Shown: positions 1 to 9,574, counted from the first letter of the stretch. The stretch is DNA of 64,000 nt from an uncultured Bacillota bacterium (GCA_905200905.1 CAJKMA010000002.1:21105-85104); one strand, 5' to 3'. Numbers and translations are program-made. Notes: generated from the sequence alone by a model not told the origin.

Positions 1-2
1 CT

Positions 3-299
3 GTAGAAGGAAAAATATTCCAGGATCTGGATAAACTGGAAAAATTGCGTAAGAAAGAAACCGTGTTTGATTCTTCTGCCAGCGTGTATACTTATGATGT
101 GCATGACAATGGGATTCTTTGTATTATGAGAGAAAGGGCTGGAGAGAAATTCTTTGGGATTTTCAATTTCAGCACTAGTGACAGAATCGCATGGATGCAG
201 GAAGATGGCATCTATGAGAATCTTATAAGCAGAGAAACTATGGAACTAAAAGATGTATTGATTCCAGCCCATGGATTTATCTGGGCAAAAGGGATATAA
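3..299 (+). CDS. C-terminal fragment of a GH13-like glycoside hydrolase (5' partial)
   Basis: The open frame runs in from the left edge (first full codon at 3, GTA) and stops at 297-299, so only about 98 C-terminal residues are present. An alternative TTG at 45 is not a real start, because the frame stays open upstream. The segment has the look of the all-beta C-terminal domain of alpha-amylase/amylosucrase-type GH13 enzymes: a strand reading GILCIMRER, then FFGIFNFS, a 'G.YENLISRE' strand and a final 'L.PAHGFIWAKG' strand, matching the usual family ending 'L.P.G..WL'. No catalytic residues are visible because the barrel lies outside the window. Family assignment is by pattern only; the substrate cannot be given. 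A bidirectional hairpin terminator follows within 15 bases. Confidence 0.6.
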   Translation, partial: VEGKIFQDLDKLEKLRKKETVFDSSASVYTYDVHDNGILCIMRERAGEKFFGIFNFSTSDRIAWMQEDGIYENLISRETMELKDVLIPAHGFIWAKGI

Positions 300-311
300 A
301 AAGTGTAACAA

Positions 312-368
312 AAAAGGGCTCCTGTATCAGGCAGTATGTTGTGTTAGCTTGATACAGCAGGCCCTTTT
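312..368. terminator. Bidirectional intrinsic terminator between the GH13-like gene and ilvE
   Basis: An imperfect inverted repeat pairs AAAGGGCTCCTGTATCA with TGATACAGCAGGCCCTTT (one bulged base) around a loop of about 20 nt. It is followed by a T-run on the plus strand and, read in reverse, by TTTTTTG. It lies between two converging genes, so it can end both transcripts. Confidence 0.8.
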
Positions 369-384
369 ATCATTTCAGGCTTTT

Positions 385-1410
385 TTATTCAATTACTTTT
401 AGCCACCCTTCAGGTGCTTCCAGGCGTCCCATTTGAATACCTGTCAAAGTATCATAGAGCTTCTGAGTTACAGGACCCATGGATTCCATACCACTTGGGA
501 AACAAATTTCTTTTCCATGATCTACGATTTTACCTACAGGAGAGATAACAGCAGCAGTACCACATAGTCCGCACTCAGCAAAATCCTTTACTTCCTCCAG
601 ATATACTTCACGTTCTTCTACTTCCAGACCAAGGTATTCTTTTGCAACATGCATGAGAGAACGGCGGGTAATAGAGGGCAGGATGCTGTTGGATTTTGGG
701 GTAACAACTTTTCCATCCTTTGTGATAAATAAGAAATTGGCGCCGCCGGTTTCTTCTACTTTTGTTCTGGTAGCAGCATCCAGATACATGTTTTCATCAA
801 AGCCCTGATTGTGAGCATCCATAATTGCATGAAGGCTCATGGCGTAATTGAGTCCTGCTTTAATGTGCCCAGTGCCGTGAGGTGCAGCACGGTCAAAATC
901 GCTGACACGGATGGTAAGTGGTTTTACACCGCCTTTAAAGTAAGGTCCAACAGGTGTAACGAAAACACGGAACTGATATTCATCGGCAGGTTTTACGCCA
1001 ATGACAGGGTTGCTTCCAAACATATAAGGGCGAATATATAAAGTAGCGCCGGAACCATAGGGTGGAACATAAGCGGCGTTTGCTTTTACGGTGTCAACCA
1101 CTGCTTTTATGAATCGGTCTTCCGGAAAAACCGGCATTTCTAGTCTTCTGGCAGAATCGGCCATACGGCTGGCATTTAAATCTGGGCGAAAGGTAACAAT
1201 ACGTCCATCCTGTGTAGTATAGGCCTTCATTCCTTCAAATACAGTCTGTGCGTACTGAAGTACACCTGCACATTCACTGATAACAACTTTGTCATCTTCT
1301 GTTAGCCTTCCTTCATTCCATTTTCCATCTTTAAAATCAGATACAAAACGATAATCTGTTTTTACATATCCAAAACCAAGATTAGACCAGTCAATGTTCT
1401 TTTTCTCCAT
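385..1410 (-). CDS. ilvE: Branched-chain amino acid aminotransferase
   Basis: A class IV PLP-dependent transaminase of 341 residues that interconverts leucine, isoleucine and valine with their 2-oxo acids using glutamate/2-oxoglutarate in the cytosol. The motif GHIKAGLNYA carries the expected PLP-binding lysine, and EETGGANFLFI followed by the ILPSITR segment fits the cofactor-binding part of the BCAT fold. An upstream in-frame start at 1518 would add 36 residues. It is rejected because a good minus-strand promoter (TTGCAA at 1488-1493, 17-nt spacer, TATAAT at 1465-1470) lies inside that extension. The ATG at 1410 also has a GGAGGAA ribosome site about 8 nt upstream. The gene is monocistronic: it ends at a bidirectional terminator and diverges from the xpaC-like gene. 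Confidence 0.93.
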   Translation of the reverse strand: MEKKNIDWSNLGFGYVKTDYRFVSDFKDGKWNEGRLTEDDKVVISECAGVLQYAQTVFEGMKAYTTQDGRIVTFRPDLNASRMADSARRLEMPVFPEDRFIKAVVDTVKANAAYVPPYGSGATLYIRPYMFGSNPVIGVKPADEYQFRVFVTPVGPYFKGGVKPLTIRVSDFDRAAPHGTGHIKAGLNYAMSLHAIMDAHNQGFDENMYLDAATRTKVEETGGANFLFITKDGKVVTPKSNSILPSITRRSLMHVAKEYLGLEVEEREVYLEEVKDFAECGLCGTAAVISPVGKIVDHGKEICFPSGMESMGPVTQKLYDTLTGIQMGRLEAPEGWLKVIE

Positions 1411-1464
1411 GTTGAGTTCCTCCATTCTGCCGCTGTCTGCGGTTTGTTTTGTGAATTTTTTACC

Positions 1465-1493
1465 ATTATAAAACTTTAACGTGTGAATTGCAA
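1465..1493 (-). promoter_or_regulatory. sigmaA-type promoter of ilvE
   Basis: On the minus strand TTGCAA (1488-1493), a 17-nt spacer and a perfect TATAAT (1465-1470). It puts the transcript start about 50 nt upstream of the ATG at 1410. No T-box or obvious leader hairpin is visible in that short leader. Confidence 0.75.
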
Positions 1494-1504
1494 GAGATGT
1501 TCCG

Positions 1505-1533
1505 TTGCTTTTTTGCAATCTTTCATATATAAT
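1505..1533 (+). promoter_or_regulatory. sigmaA-type promoter of the xpaC-telA-ispG-polC run
   Basis: TTGCTT (1505-1510), a 17-nt spacer and a perfect TATAAT (1528-1533), divergent from and only 12 nt away from the ilvE -35 box. It precedes the ATG at 1595 by about 60 nt. No terminator is visible between the four downstream genes, so it probably drives all of them. Confidence 0.75.
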
Positions 1534-1594
1534 TTAAGGGAACGGGCAAAAGAAACCGTCCAGTGAAATAGCAAAAGAATGGGGAGTGAAGAAA

Positions 1595-2764
1595 ATGTCT
1601 GGAAATGACTGGAATAGATTGGGCAGAGATGTAAAAGATATTGTGGAAAATGCTATTAATACGGGAAATTTCGGTGCTTTAAACAGAGACTTGGGAGTTA
1701 CCCTTGAAAATGCCATTGGAAATATGGCAAGAAATTTTAGAAATCCAGGAGCCAATGGTTATCAGGATAGCAATTATGGAAATACATCCAGAAGAATACA
1801 AAAGGCAAGGGAAGAATTTGCTCTCTTTATAAATACCAGAAAATTAAAAGGGCTTAGTCTGGCCGCTTTAATTACAGGACTGATTCTGGCTTTAAGCAGT
1901 GGTTTTGTCTTAGGAATTATAGGAATTGTTGCTTTGCTCTGGGATTATGCAGTAAAGCCGTTTGTAGTTACAGCTGCAGTTCTAGTTCCCATAGGAGCTG
2001 TTGGAGCAGTGCTGGCAATCTGGGGAAATGTGACCAGGAAGCAGATATCCAGATTTCGGACTTATGTAAAAACCTTAAATGGCAAAGCATATGGAAGTAT
2101 TCAGGACTTGGCCAAAAGTGTACGAAAATCAGAGAAATTTGTAGTAAAAGATATTTCAAAAATGATTGAAAAGAGAATGTTCCTGGAAGGACATCTGGAT
2201 CAGAATCATACCTGCCTCATGGCAAGTAATGATGCATATGAGCAGTATCTGGAAACACAGAGAAATATGGAGCGTATGAAAGAACAGGAAGCAAAGGAGC
2301 CTAAGCGTCAGCTTTCAGAAGAAGCAAGGAAAACCATAGAGGCAGGAAATCGTTATATCGAAGAAATCAGAAGAAGCAATGATGCGATACCTGGAATTGA
2401 GATTTCTAATAAAATGTATCACCTGGAAAATGTCATTCGGAGAATTTTTCAGAGAGTGGAGCAGCATCCGGAATTGATTGATGATCTTCATAAATTCATG
2501 GATTATTATCTTCCGACCACCATGAAATTGTTGAATGCTTATGAAGAACTGGATAAGCAGGAATTGACAGGAGAACATGTACAAAGCGCAAAAACTGAGA
2601 TTGAAAATACATTAGATACCATTAACGATGCCTTTGAAAATTTATTAGATAGTTTCTATAAAGAAACAGCCTGGGATGTGTCTTCTGATATTTCTGTACT
2701 AAAGACCATGCTGGCTCAGGAGGGACTAACTGGTAAGGATGATTTTAAAGAGAAAGGAAACTAA
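1595..2764 (+). CDS. XpaC-like membrane protein (5-bromo-4-chloroindolyl phosphate hydrolysis family)
   Basis: A 389-residue protein. Its middle holds two hydrophobic stretches (about residues 87-112 and 120-145) and its C-terminal half is long and charged, probably coiled-coil or helical. The soluble N-terminus is rich in Asn and Gly. Overall architecture and the partner gene fit the XpaC family, whose molecular function is not known; the name comes from a phenotype and does not show a hydrolase. The GTG at 1586 is in frame, but GGGGAG at 1581-1586 would overlap it; that site is ideally placed (8 nt) for the ATG at 1595. A TelA-like gene follows 6 nt later, a pairing common in Firmicutes. 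Confidence 0.75.
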   Translation: MSGNDWNRLGRDVKDIVENAINTGNFGALNRDLGVTLENAIGNMARNFRNPGANGYQDSNYGNTSRRIQKAREEFALFINTRKLKGLSLAALITGLILALSSGFVLGIIGIVALLWDYAVKPFVVTAAVLVPIGAVGAVLAIWGNVTRKQISRFRTYVKTLNGKAYGSIQDLAKSVRKSEKFVVKDISKMIEKRMFLEGHLDQNHTCLMASNDAYEQYLETQRNMERMKEQEAKEPKRQLSEEARKTIEAGNRYIEEIRRSNDAIPGIEISNKMYHLENVIRRIFQRVEQHPELIDDLHKFMDYYLPTTMKLLNAYEELDKQELTGEHVQSAKTEIENTLDTINDAFENLLDSFYKETAWDVSSDISVLKTMLAQEGLTGKDDFKEKGN

Positions 2765-2770
2765 GAGAGT

Positions 2771-3913
2771 ATGAGCGACGAATTAAAAGATTTTACGGTA
2801 ACACCAACATTGACCTTTGAACCTTTACAGGAGGAAGCGCCTGTTGCAGAGGTGAAGAAAGAAGAACCGGCAAAGCCGGAAATGGATGAAAGTATTCTTT
2901 CTCCCCAAGAGCGAAAAATGGTAGACGATTTTTCCAAACAGATTGATATTCGCAATTCAGCAGCCATTCTTCAGTATGGTGCAGGAACCCAGAAAAAGAT
3001 GGCTGATTTCTCAGAGGATGCTCTGGATAAAGTCCGTACCAAGGACCTTGGAGAAGTAGGGGATTTACTGGAGAACGTTGTGACAGAATTGAAAAATTTT
3101 GATGCTGAGGAAGAACGAAAAGGCATTATGGGATTTTTCAAAAAAGGCGGTAATAAGTTGGAGGCTTTGAAAAACAAGTATTCTAAAGCAGAGACCAATG
3201 TAAACAAAATCGTGGAAATGCTGGAAAAACACCAGATTCAGTTGATGAAGGATGCAGCAATCATGGATAAAATGTATGCCTTGAACCTGAATTATTTTAA
3301 AGAGCTTTCCATGTATATTCTGGCGGGAAAGAAGAAATTAGAGGAAATCCGTGCCACAGAGCTTCCCCAGCTTATGAGTAAGGCACAGATAAGCGGCCTT
3401 CCAGAGGATGCTCAGGCAGCCAAAGATTTAGATTCTCTTTGTGACCGTTTTGAAAAGAAAATTCATGATTTGGAGCTTACTAGAATGATTGCCATTCAGA
3501 CAGCGCCACAGATTCGTCTAGTTCAAGGAAATGATACGCTTATGGCAGAGAAGATTCAGTCTACGATTGTAAATACTATTCCTTTGTGGAAAAGTCAGAT
3601 GGTTATTGCCCTTGGTGTGGCTCACTCTACAGAAGCAGCAAAAGCCCAGAGAGAAGTCACAGACATGACCAATGCCCTTTTGCAGAAAAATGCAGAGACT
3701 TTGAAACTGGCTACTGTAGAAGCTGCCAAGGAATCAGAGAGAGGTATTGTGGATATAGAAACCTTGCAAAAAACCAATGAATCGCTTATCAGCACTTTTG
3801 ATGAGGTGATGAACATTCAGAGAGAAGGACGGGAGAAAAGAAGAGCAGCAGAGGCCGAGATGTACCGTCTGGAAGGGGAATTGAAACAAAAATTATTGCA
3901 GATTCATAACTAA
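2771..3913 (+). CDS. Toxic anion resistance protein, TelA family
   Basis: A 380-residue cytosolic, highly charged, almost all-helical protein with no signal peptide or membrane segment. The order of blocks fits TelA/YceH-like proteins: an acidic Glu/Pro-rich N-terminal tail, then 'DDFSKQIDIRNSAAILQYG' at about 57-75, a 'KKGGNKLEALKNKYSKAETNV' block around 122-142, and a long helical C-terminus. The family was named for tellurite resistance, but its general role in Firmicutes is unsettled and may concern the cell envelope. It begins 6 nt after the XpaC-like gene, so the two are certainly co-transcribed and probably act together. The next gene, ispG, starts 13 nt downstream. The function here is inferred from family membership alone. 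Confidence 0.8.
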   Translation: MSDELKDFTVTPTLTFEPLQEEAPVAEVKKEEPAKPEMDESILSPQERKMVDDFSKQIDIRNSAAILQYGAGTQKKMADFSEDALDKVRTKDLGEVGDLLENVVTELKNFDAEEERKGIMGFFKKGGNKLEALKNKYSKAETNVNKIVEMLEKHQIQLMKDAAIMDKMYALNLNYFKELSMYILAGKKKLEEIRATELPQLMSKAQISGLPEDAQAAKDLDSLCDRFEKKIHDLELTRMIAIQTAPQIRLVQGNDTLMAEKIQSTIVNTIPLWKSQMVIALGVAHSTEAAKAQREVTDMTNALLQKNAETLKLATVEAAKESERGIVDIETLQKTNESLISTFDEVMNIQREGREKRRAAEAEMYRLEGELKQKLLQIHN

Positions 3914-3926
3914 GGGAGGTTTCCTT

Positions 3927-4979
3927 ATGTATCGAGAACATACAAAAGTAATACAGATTGGGGACAGGAAAATCGGCGGTGGAAATCCAGTGCTGATTCA
4001 GTCTATGAGCAATACCAAAACAGAAGATGTGGAGGCAACAGTAAAGCAGGTTCTGGATTTGGAAGCAGCAGGATGTGAAATTATCCGTTGTACAGTGCCT
4101 ACCAAGGAGGCTGCAGAAGCTATTAAAGAAATTAAAAAGCAGATTCACATTCCACTGGTAGCAGATATTCATTTTGATTATAAAATGGCCATTGCAGCTA
4201 TGGAAAATGGAGCAGATAAAATTCGTATTAATCCAGGAAATATTGGGGGCAGAGATAAAATCAAAGCAGTGGTGGATGTAGCAAAAGCCAGAAATATTCC
4301 CATACGAGTAGGTGTAAATAGTGGCTCTTTGGAAAAAGAACTGGTGGAAAAATACGGAGGCGTTACTGCACAGGGCTTAGTGGAAAGCGCTCTTGACAAG
4401 GTGAAAATCATTGAAGATTTAGGTTATGATAATCTGGTTATCAGTATTAAATCTTCTGATGTAATGATGTGTGTAAAAGCCCATGAGTTGCTGGCAGAAC
4501 AGACCAATTATCCTCTTCATGTGGGAATTACAGAGGCGGGAACTGTGTATTCTGGAAACATTAAATCCGCTGTTGGGCTTGGTATTATTCTTTATGAAGG
4601 GATTGGCGATACCATTCGAGTATCTCTTACAGGAGATCCTTTGGAAGAAATTAAATCCGCAAAACGGATTTTGAAAACGTTAAATCTGAGAAAAGGCGGA
4701 ATTGAAGTAGTATCCTGTCCTACCTGTGGAAGAACAAAGATAGACTTGATTGGTCTGGCAAACCAAGTAGAAACCATGGTACAAGAGTTTCCTTTGGATA
4801 TTAAGGTGGCAGTCATGGGGTGTGTTGTAAATGGCCCAGGAGAAGCCAAGGAAGCAGACATTGGGATTGCAGGAGGAAAAGGAGAAGGCCTTTTAATTAA
4901 AAAAGGAGAAATTGTAAAAAAAGTACCGGAGAATCAGCTTTTGGACGTGCTTCGGGAAGAACTGAGTAATTGGAAGTAA
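3927..4979 (+). CDS. ispG: 4-hydroxy-3-methylbut-2-enyl diphosphate synthase (MEP pathway)
   Basis: A 350-residue enzyme that converts MEcPP to HMBPP in the non-mevalonate isoprenoid pathway, using a [4Fe-4S] cluster. The N-terminal TIM barrel opens with 'IQIGDRKIGGGNPVLIQSMSNT', typical of the family. The cluster ligands are visible as CPTCGR near residue 263 and as the Cys of 'VMGCVVNGPGEA' near 297. A GGGAGG site precedes the ATG. Length is normal for the short bacterial form. polC follows 19 nt later, an arrangement frequent in Clostridia, where dxr and rseP often lie just upstream; those two are not present here. The product feeds undecaprenyl phosphate, the carrier used by the glycan locus downstream. 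Confidence 0.95.
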   Translation: MYREHTKVIQIGDRKIGGGNPVLIQSMSNTKTEDVEATVKQVLDLEAAGCEIIRCTVPTKEAAEAIKEIKKQIHIPLVADIHFDYKMAIAAMENGADKIRINPGNIGGRDKIKAVVDVAKARNIPIRVGVNSGSLEKELVEKYGGVTAQGLVESALDKVKIIEDLGYDNLVISIKSSDVMMCVKAHELLAEQTNYPLHVGITEAGTVYSGNIKSAVGLGIILYEGIGDTIRVSLTGDPLEEIKSAKRILKTLNLRKGGIEVVSCPTCGRTKIDLIGLANQVETMVQEFPLDIKVAVMGCVVNGPGEAKEADIGIAGGKGEGLLIKKGEIVKKVPENQLLDVLREELSNWK

Positions 4980-4998
4980 GCAATGGAGGCAGTGCTGC

Positions 4999-7900
4999 AT
5001 GGAAAAAGAATTTCTGGATGTTTTCCGAAATCTGGAATTAAATGGAGAATTAAAGGCCCTTTTGAAAGAAGTGGTAGTTACAAAGGTATCCATTAACCAG
5101 AGAAAGGATCGTATCCGAGTTTATATCCGAAGCAGACAGTGGATTCACAAAAAATATATTTATGCACTGGAGGAGGCCATTGCTTCTCAGTGTTTTAGAG
5201 GCGTGTCTATGACTGTAAAGGTGCTGGAAAAGTTTCAATTGTCCAGCCAGTATACACCAGAATTATTTTTTGATGCATACAAGTCATCCATGGGCCTGGA
5301 ACTTAGAAATTACAGCATTCTGGTATTTAATATGTTCCGGAATGCTGTAATTACGTTTCCAAAGACCAATGAGATGCACATGGTACTGCAATCCACTGTT
5401 CTGGCAAAAAGCAAGGAAGAAGAACTCATTGGATATATGGAAAAGGTATTTTGTGAGCGCAGTGGTTTTTCACTGCAGGTTGAAACCGAATACCAGGAAG
5501 TAAAAGAAAGTAAATATAGGAAAAACAGTGATATCCGTATTCAACAGGAAGCAGCTCATATTATTGAAATGTCGGTTTTTGGAAGAGGAAAAGAAGAGCC
5601 GTTATTAGAAGAAGCGCCTGTGCCGGAGAAAGGGGAAAAGTCTAAAGTTTCCCAAGAAAAAAAGGCAGAAACCAAGACAAAAGAAAAAGGAAGTGGAAAA
5701 GAGAAATCCTTTCAAAAAGACAAGGGACGTGGGAAAGGAGACAGAAGCTTTTCTTCTGATTACAGGCGCAGCGTAAAGCGTTCTGACAATCCTGATGTAC
5801 TCTATGGAAGAGATTTTGAGGATGAAGCGATTCCTCTGGAAAGCATTCAATCAGAAATGGGAGAAGTGTGTATTCGGGGACAGATTATGACTCTGGAAAA
5901 AAGAGAAATTCGCAATGAAAAGACTATTATTATTTTTTCTGTAACAGATTTTACGGATTCCATTACTGTGAAGATGTTTGCAAGAAATGACCAGGTAGAG
6001 GAAATCACTGCAGGAGTGAAGGAAAAGGCTTTTATTAAATTAAAGGGAATTACCACGATTGACCGGTTTGACAGTGAGCTTACCATTGGTTCTATAGTGG
6101 GAATCAAGAAGATTTCCAGCTTCCAGAATACAAGATTTGATAATGCGCCCCAGAAGCGAGTTGAGCTTCACTGCCATACCAAAATGAGTGATATGGATGG
6201 AGTTTCTGACGCAAAATCCTTGATTAAGAGAGCCTATGAATGGGGACATAAGGCCATTGCGATTACAGATCATGGCGTGGTACAGTCCTTTCCGGAGGCA
6301 AATCATTGTTTTGACGCTTGGGGTGGTGTGGTACCCCAGGAGGCAGATTTTAAGGTGATTTACGGAGTAGAGGCATACTTGGTAGATGATCTAAAAGGCA
6401 TTGTACAAAATAGCAAGGGACAAAGCCTTCAGGATGCGTTTGTGGTGTTTGATATTGAAACCACGGGTTTTTCTGCTATGAAGGATAAGATTATTGAAAT
6501 CGGTGCAGTAAAAGTAGTGGATGGAAAGATTACGGAACGGTTTTCTGAATTTGTAAATCCACAGATTCCCATTCCTTTCCGTATTGAACAGTTGACCAGT
6601 ATTAATGACAATATGGTAAAAGACGCTCCGACTATTGATGTAATTTTGCCTAAATTTGAAGAATTTTGCCGTGGTTGTGTTATGGTGGCGCATAATGCAG
6701 AGTTTGATATGAGCTTTATTCAGAAAAACTATGAGGATTTGGGGATTGAAAGGGAAGATACCATTGTAGATACAGTAGGAATGGCACGATTTTTGCTACC
6801 TCAATTAAATCGTTTTAAGCTGGATACCGTGGCAAAAGCAGTGGGAGTTTCTCTGGAACACCATCACAGGGCAGTAGATGATGCGGCTTGTACGGCAGAG
6901 ATTTTTGAAAAATTTATTCCTATGTGTGAGGAACGGGATATTACCAATCTGGATGAATTAAATGAAAAAGGTGCTGTATCTGTGTCATCTGTACAGAAAA
7001 TGCCTACTTATCATGCTATTATTCTGGCAAAAAATGATGTGGGAAGGGTAAATCTGTACCACCTGATATCAGATTCCCATCTGATTTATTACCACAGACG
7101 GCCTCGTGTTCCTAAGAGCTTGTATTTGAAATATCAGGAAGGTCTTATGATTGGATCAGCCTGTGAAGCAGGGGAATTGTACCAAGCTGTGTTAAACGGA
7201 AGGCCAGAGCCTGAGATTGCCAGATTAGTGAATTTTTATGATTATCTGGAGATTCAGCCTTTGGGGAATAATGCCTTTATGATACGAAATGAAGACCGTT
7301 CTGATGTAAATTCAGAGGAGGATTTAAAGGAAATTAACAGGAAAATTGTGAAGCTTGGAGAAGCATTTAATAAGCCGGTGGTAGCTACCTGTGATGTGCA
7401 TTTTCTTGATCCGGAGGATGAAGTTTACCGAAGAATTATCATGGCCGGAAAAGGTTTCGATGATGCGGATGACCAGGCGCCTTTGTATCTTCGTACTACA
7501 GAGGAGATGCTGGAGGAATTTTCTTATCTTGGAAGAGAAAAAGCAGAGGAAATTGTCATTGAAAATCCTAATAAGATTGCAGATATGGTGGAAAAAATTT
7601 CCCCGATTCACAAAGGTAAATGTCCTCCTGTCATTGAAAACTCGGATGCTATGCTAAGAGAAATCTGTTATAACAAAGCTCATGAAATCTATGGGGAAGA
7701 GCTTCCTAAAATGGTAGAAGAACGTCTGGAAAGGGAGTTAAATTCTATTATTTCTAATGGCTATGCGGTTATGTATATGATTGCCCAGAAGCTGGTATGG
7801 AAGAGTAACAGTGATGGTTATCTAGTGGGATCTAGAGGGTCTGTAGGTTCCTCTTTTGCAGCAACCATGTCAGGAATTACAGAGGTAAACCCTCTAAGTC

Positions 7901-9516
7901 CTCATTATTATTGCTCCAAATGTCACTATGCAGATTTTGATTCCCCTGAGGTTCGGGAATATTCTGGACGAGCGGGCTGTGATATGCCGGATAAGAACTG
8001 TCCTGTGTGTGGAGAGCCTTTGATAAAAGAGGGATTTGATATTCCTTTTGAAACCTTCCTGGGATTTAAAGGAGATAAAGAGCCGGATATTGACTTGAAC
8101 TTTTCCGGTGATTATCAGGGAAAAGCCCACCGGTATGTAGAGGTTATTTTTGGTGCCGGACAGACTTTTAAGGCTGGAACTATTGGAACTTTGGCTGAAA
8201 AAACAGCCTTTGGTTATGTGAAAAATTATTATGAAGAGCGGGGACAGAGAAAGCGAAACTGTGAGATTAACCGTATTGTTCAAGGGTGTACTGGTGTGCG
8301 TAGAACTACAGGACAGCATCCGGGAGGAATCATTGTACTGCCTATTGGGTGGGATATTGAGGAATTTACCCCAGTGCAGCATCCGGCAAATGATATGAGT
8401 AGTGACATTATCACTACACATTTTGATTACCATTCCATTGATTCCAACTTGTTAAAGTTGGATATTCTGGGACACGATGATCCGACTATGATTCGTATGC
8501 TGGAGGACTTAACGGGTATCAATGCCAGGGAAATTCCTTTGGATTCCAAGGAGGTTATGTCATTGTTTAAAAGTACAGAAGCCCTTGGACTGACCCCTGA
8601 GGATATCCGTGGATGTCCTCTTGGCTGTCTGGGAATTCCAGAGTTTGGAACCGATTTTGCTATGCAGATGTTAATTGATGCGAATCCAACTTCTTTTTCA
8701 GACTTGGTGCGTATTTCTGGTTTATCCCACGGAACAGATGTGTGGCTTGGCAATGCACAGGATTTGATCAAATCAGGAACTGCAACCATTACCACCTGTA
8801 TTTGTACTCGAGATGATATTATGATCTATCTCATTAACAAAGGACTGGAGCATGGACAGGCATTTACCATTATGGAAAGTGTTCGTAAAGGAAAAGGTCT
8901 GAAGCCGGAATGGGAAGAAGAAATGAAAAAGCATGATGTGCCAGATTGGTATATTGGATCTTGCAAAAAGATTAAATACATGTTCCCAAAGGCCCATGCA
9001 GCTGCTTATGTTATGATGGGATGGAGGATTGCTTACTGTAAGATTTTTTATCCACTAGCTTATTATGCATCTTATTTTAGTATTCGTGCCACAGCGTTTT
9101 CCTATGAACTCATGTGTCAGGGAAAGGAAAAACTGGAGTATTTTATGGATGACTATGAGAAACGGAAAGATACTTTGAGTAAGAAAGAACAAGATACTTA
9201 TAAAGATATGAAGATTGTACAGGAAATGTATGCAAGAGGATTTGAGTTTGTGCCCATTGATATTTACAAGGCGAATGCTCATACATTTCAGATTATAGAT
9301 GATAAACTCATGCCTGCGCTAGATACCATAGAAGGTCTTGGGGACAGGGCAGCAGATGCTGTAGTGGCAGCAGCAGAGGAAGGTCCATTCCTTTCCCTGG
9401 ATGATTTCAGGAACAGAACAAAAGTAACAACGTCCACCATTGATCTAATGAATGATCTGGGACTTTTTGGAAAATTGCCGAAATCGAATCAGATGTCCTT
9501 GTTTGACTTCCAGTAA
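4999..9516 (+). CDS. polC: DNA polymerase III subunit alpha, PolC type
   Basis: The 1505-residue Gram-positive replicative polymerase with built-in proofreading. Domains in order are an N-terminal domain (about 1-190), a charged low-complexity linker rich in Lys/Glu/Gly (about 200-255), and an OB fold (about 285-370). A PHP domain starting at 'VELHCHTKMSD' (about 387) is interrupted by a DEDDh 3'-5' exonuclease beginning 'VVFDIETTG' (about 482), with 'HHRAVDDAACTA' as its later motif. The polymerase core carries the catalytic 'PDIDLNFSG' (about 1029). A zinc-like cluster is visible around 975-1010 (CSKCHY ... CPVCGE), as expected for PolC. The protein ends with the beta-clamp-like peptide QMSLFDFQ. 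The start has a GGAGG site 8 nt upstream. All key residues appear intact. Confidence 0.97.
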   Translation: MEKEFLDVFRNLELNGELKALLKEVVVTKVSINQRKDRIRVYIRSRQWIHKKYIYALEEAIASQCFRGVSMTVKVLEKFQLSSQYTPELFFDAYKSSMGLELRNYSILVFNMFRNAVITFPKTNEMHMVLQSTVLAKSKEEELIGYMEKVFCERSGFSLQVETEYQEVKESKYRKNSDIRIQQEAAHIIEMSVFGRGKEEPLLEEAPVPEKGEKSKVSQEKKAETKTKEKGSGKEKSFQKDKGRGKGDRSFSSDYRRSVKRSDNPDVLYGRDFEDEAIPLESIQSEMGEVCIRGQIMTLEKREIRNEKTIIIFSVTDFTDSITVKMFARNDQVEEITAGVKEKAFIKLKGITTIDRFDSELTIGSIVGIKKISSFQNTRFDNAPQKRVELHCHTKMSDMDGVSDAKSLIKRAYEWGHKAIAITDHGVVQSFPEANHCFDAWGGVVPQEADFKVIYGVEAYLVDDLKGIVQNSKGQSLQDAFVVFDIETTGFSAMKDKIIEIGAVKVVDGKITERFSEFVNPQIPIPFRIEQLTSINDNMVKDAPTIDVILPKFEEFCRGCVMVAHNAEFDMSFIQKNYEDLGIEREDTIVDTVGMARFLLPQLNRFKLDTVAKAVGVSLEHHHRAVDDAACTAEIFEKFIPMCEERDITNLDELNEKGAVSVSSVQKMPTYHAIILAKNDVGRVNLYHLISDSHLIYYHRRPRVPKSLYLKYQEGLMIGSACEAGELYQAVLNGRPEPEIARLVNFYDYLEIQPLGNNAFMIRNEDRSDVNSEEDLKEINRKIVKLGEAFNKPVVATCDVHFLDPEDEVYRRIIMAGKGFDDADDQAPLYLRTTEEMLEEFSYLGREKAEEIVIENPNKIADMVEKISPIHKGKCPPVIENSDAMLREICYNKAHEIYGEELPKMVEERLERELNSIISNGYAVMYMIAQKLVWKSNSDGYLVGSRGSVGSSFAATMSGITEVNPLSPHYYCSKCHYADFDSPEVREYSGRAGCDMPDKNCPVCGEPLIKEGFDIPFETFLGFKGDKEPDIDLNFSGDYQGKAHRYVEVIFGAGQTFKAGTIGTLAEKTAFGYVKNYYEERGQRKRNCEINRIVQGCTGVRRTTGQHPGGIIVLPIGWDIEEFTPVQHPANDMSSDIITTHFDYHSIDSNLLKLDILGHDDPTMIRMLEDLTGINAREIPLDSKEVMSLFKSTEALGLTPEDIRGCPLGCLGIPEFGTDFAMQMLIDANPTSFSDLVRISGLSHGTDVWLGNAQDLIKSGTATITTCICTRDDIMIYLINKGLEHGQAFTIMESVRKGKGLKPEWEEEMKKHDVPDWYIGSCKKIKYMFPKAHAAAYVMMGWRIAYCKIFYPLAYYASYFSIRATAFSYELMCQGKEKLEYFMDDYEKRKDTLSKKEQDTYKDMKIVQEMYARGFEFVPIDIYKANAHTFQIIDDKLMPALDTIEGLGDRAADAVVAAAEEGPFLSLDDFRNRTKVTTSTIDLMNDLGLFGKLPKSNQMSLFDFQ

Positions 9517-9545
9517 AGTTTTTTCTCTTTTTTTGAAAAAATTTA

Positions 9546-9574
9546 TTGCAAGAAAGCATAATCCGCTATATTAT
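9546..9574 (+). promoter_or_regulatory. sigmaA-type promoter of purC
   Basis: TTGCAA (9546-9551), 17-nt spacer, TATTAT (9569-9574), about 37 nt upstream of the purC ATG. A T-rich stretch after polC precedes it, but I see no strong terminator hairpin there. Confidence 0.65.

Noticed and set aside
7894..8433. A 179-codon minus-strand open frame inside polC
   Set aside because: It lies wholly opposite the conserved polymerase core and has no recognisable protein or ribosome site.
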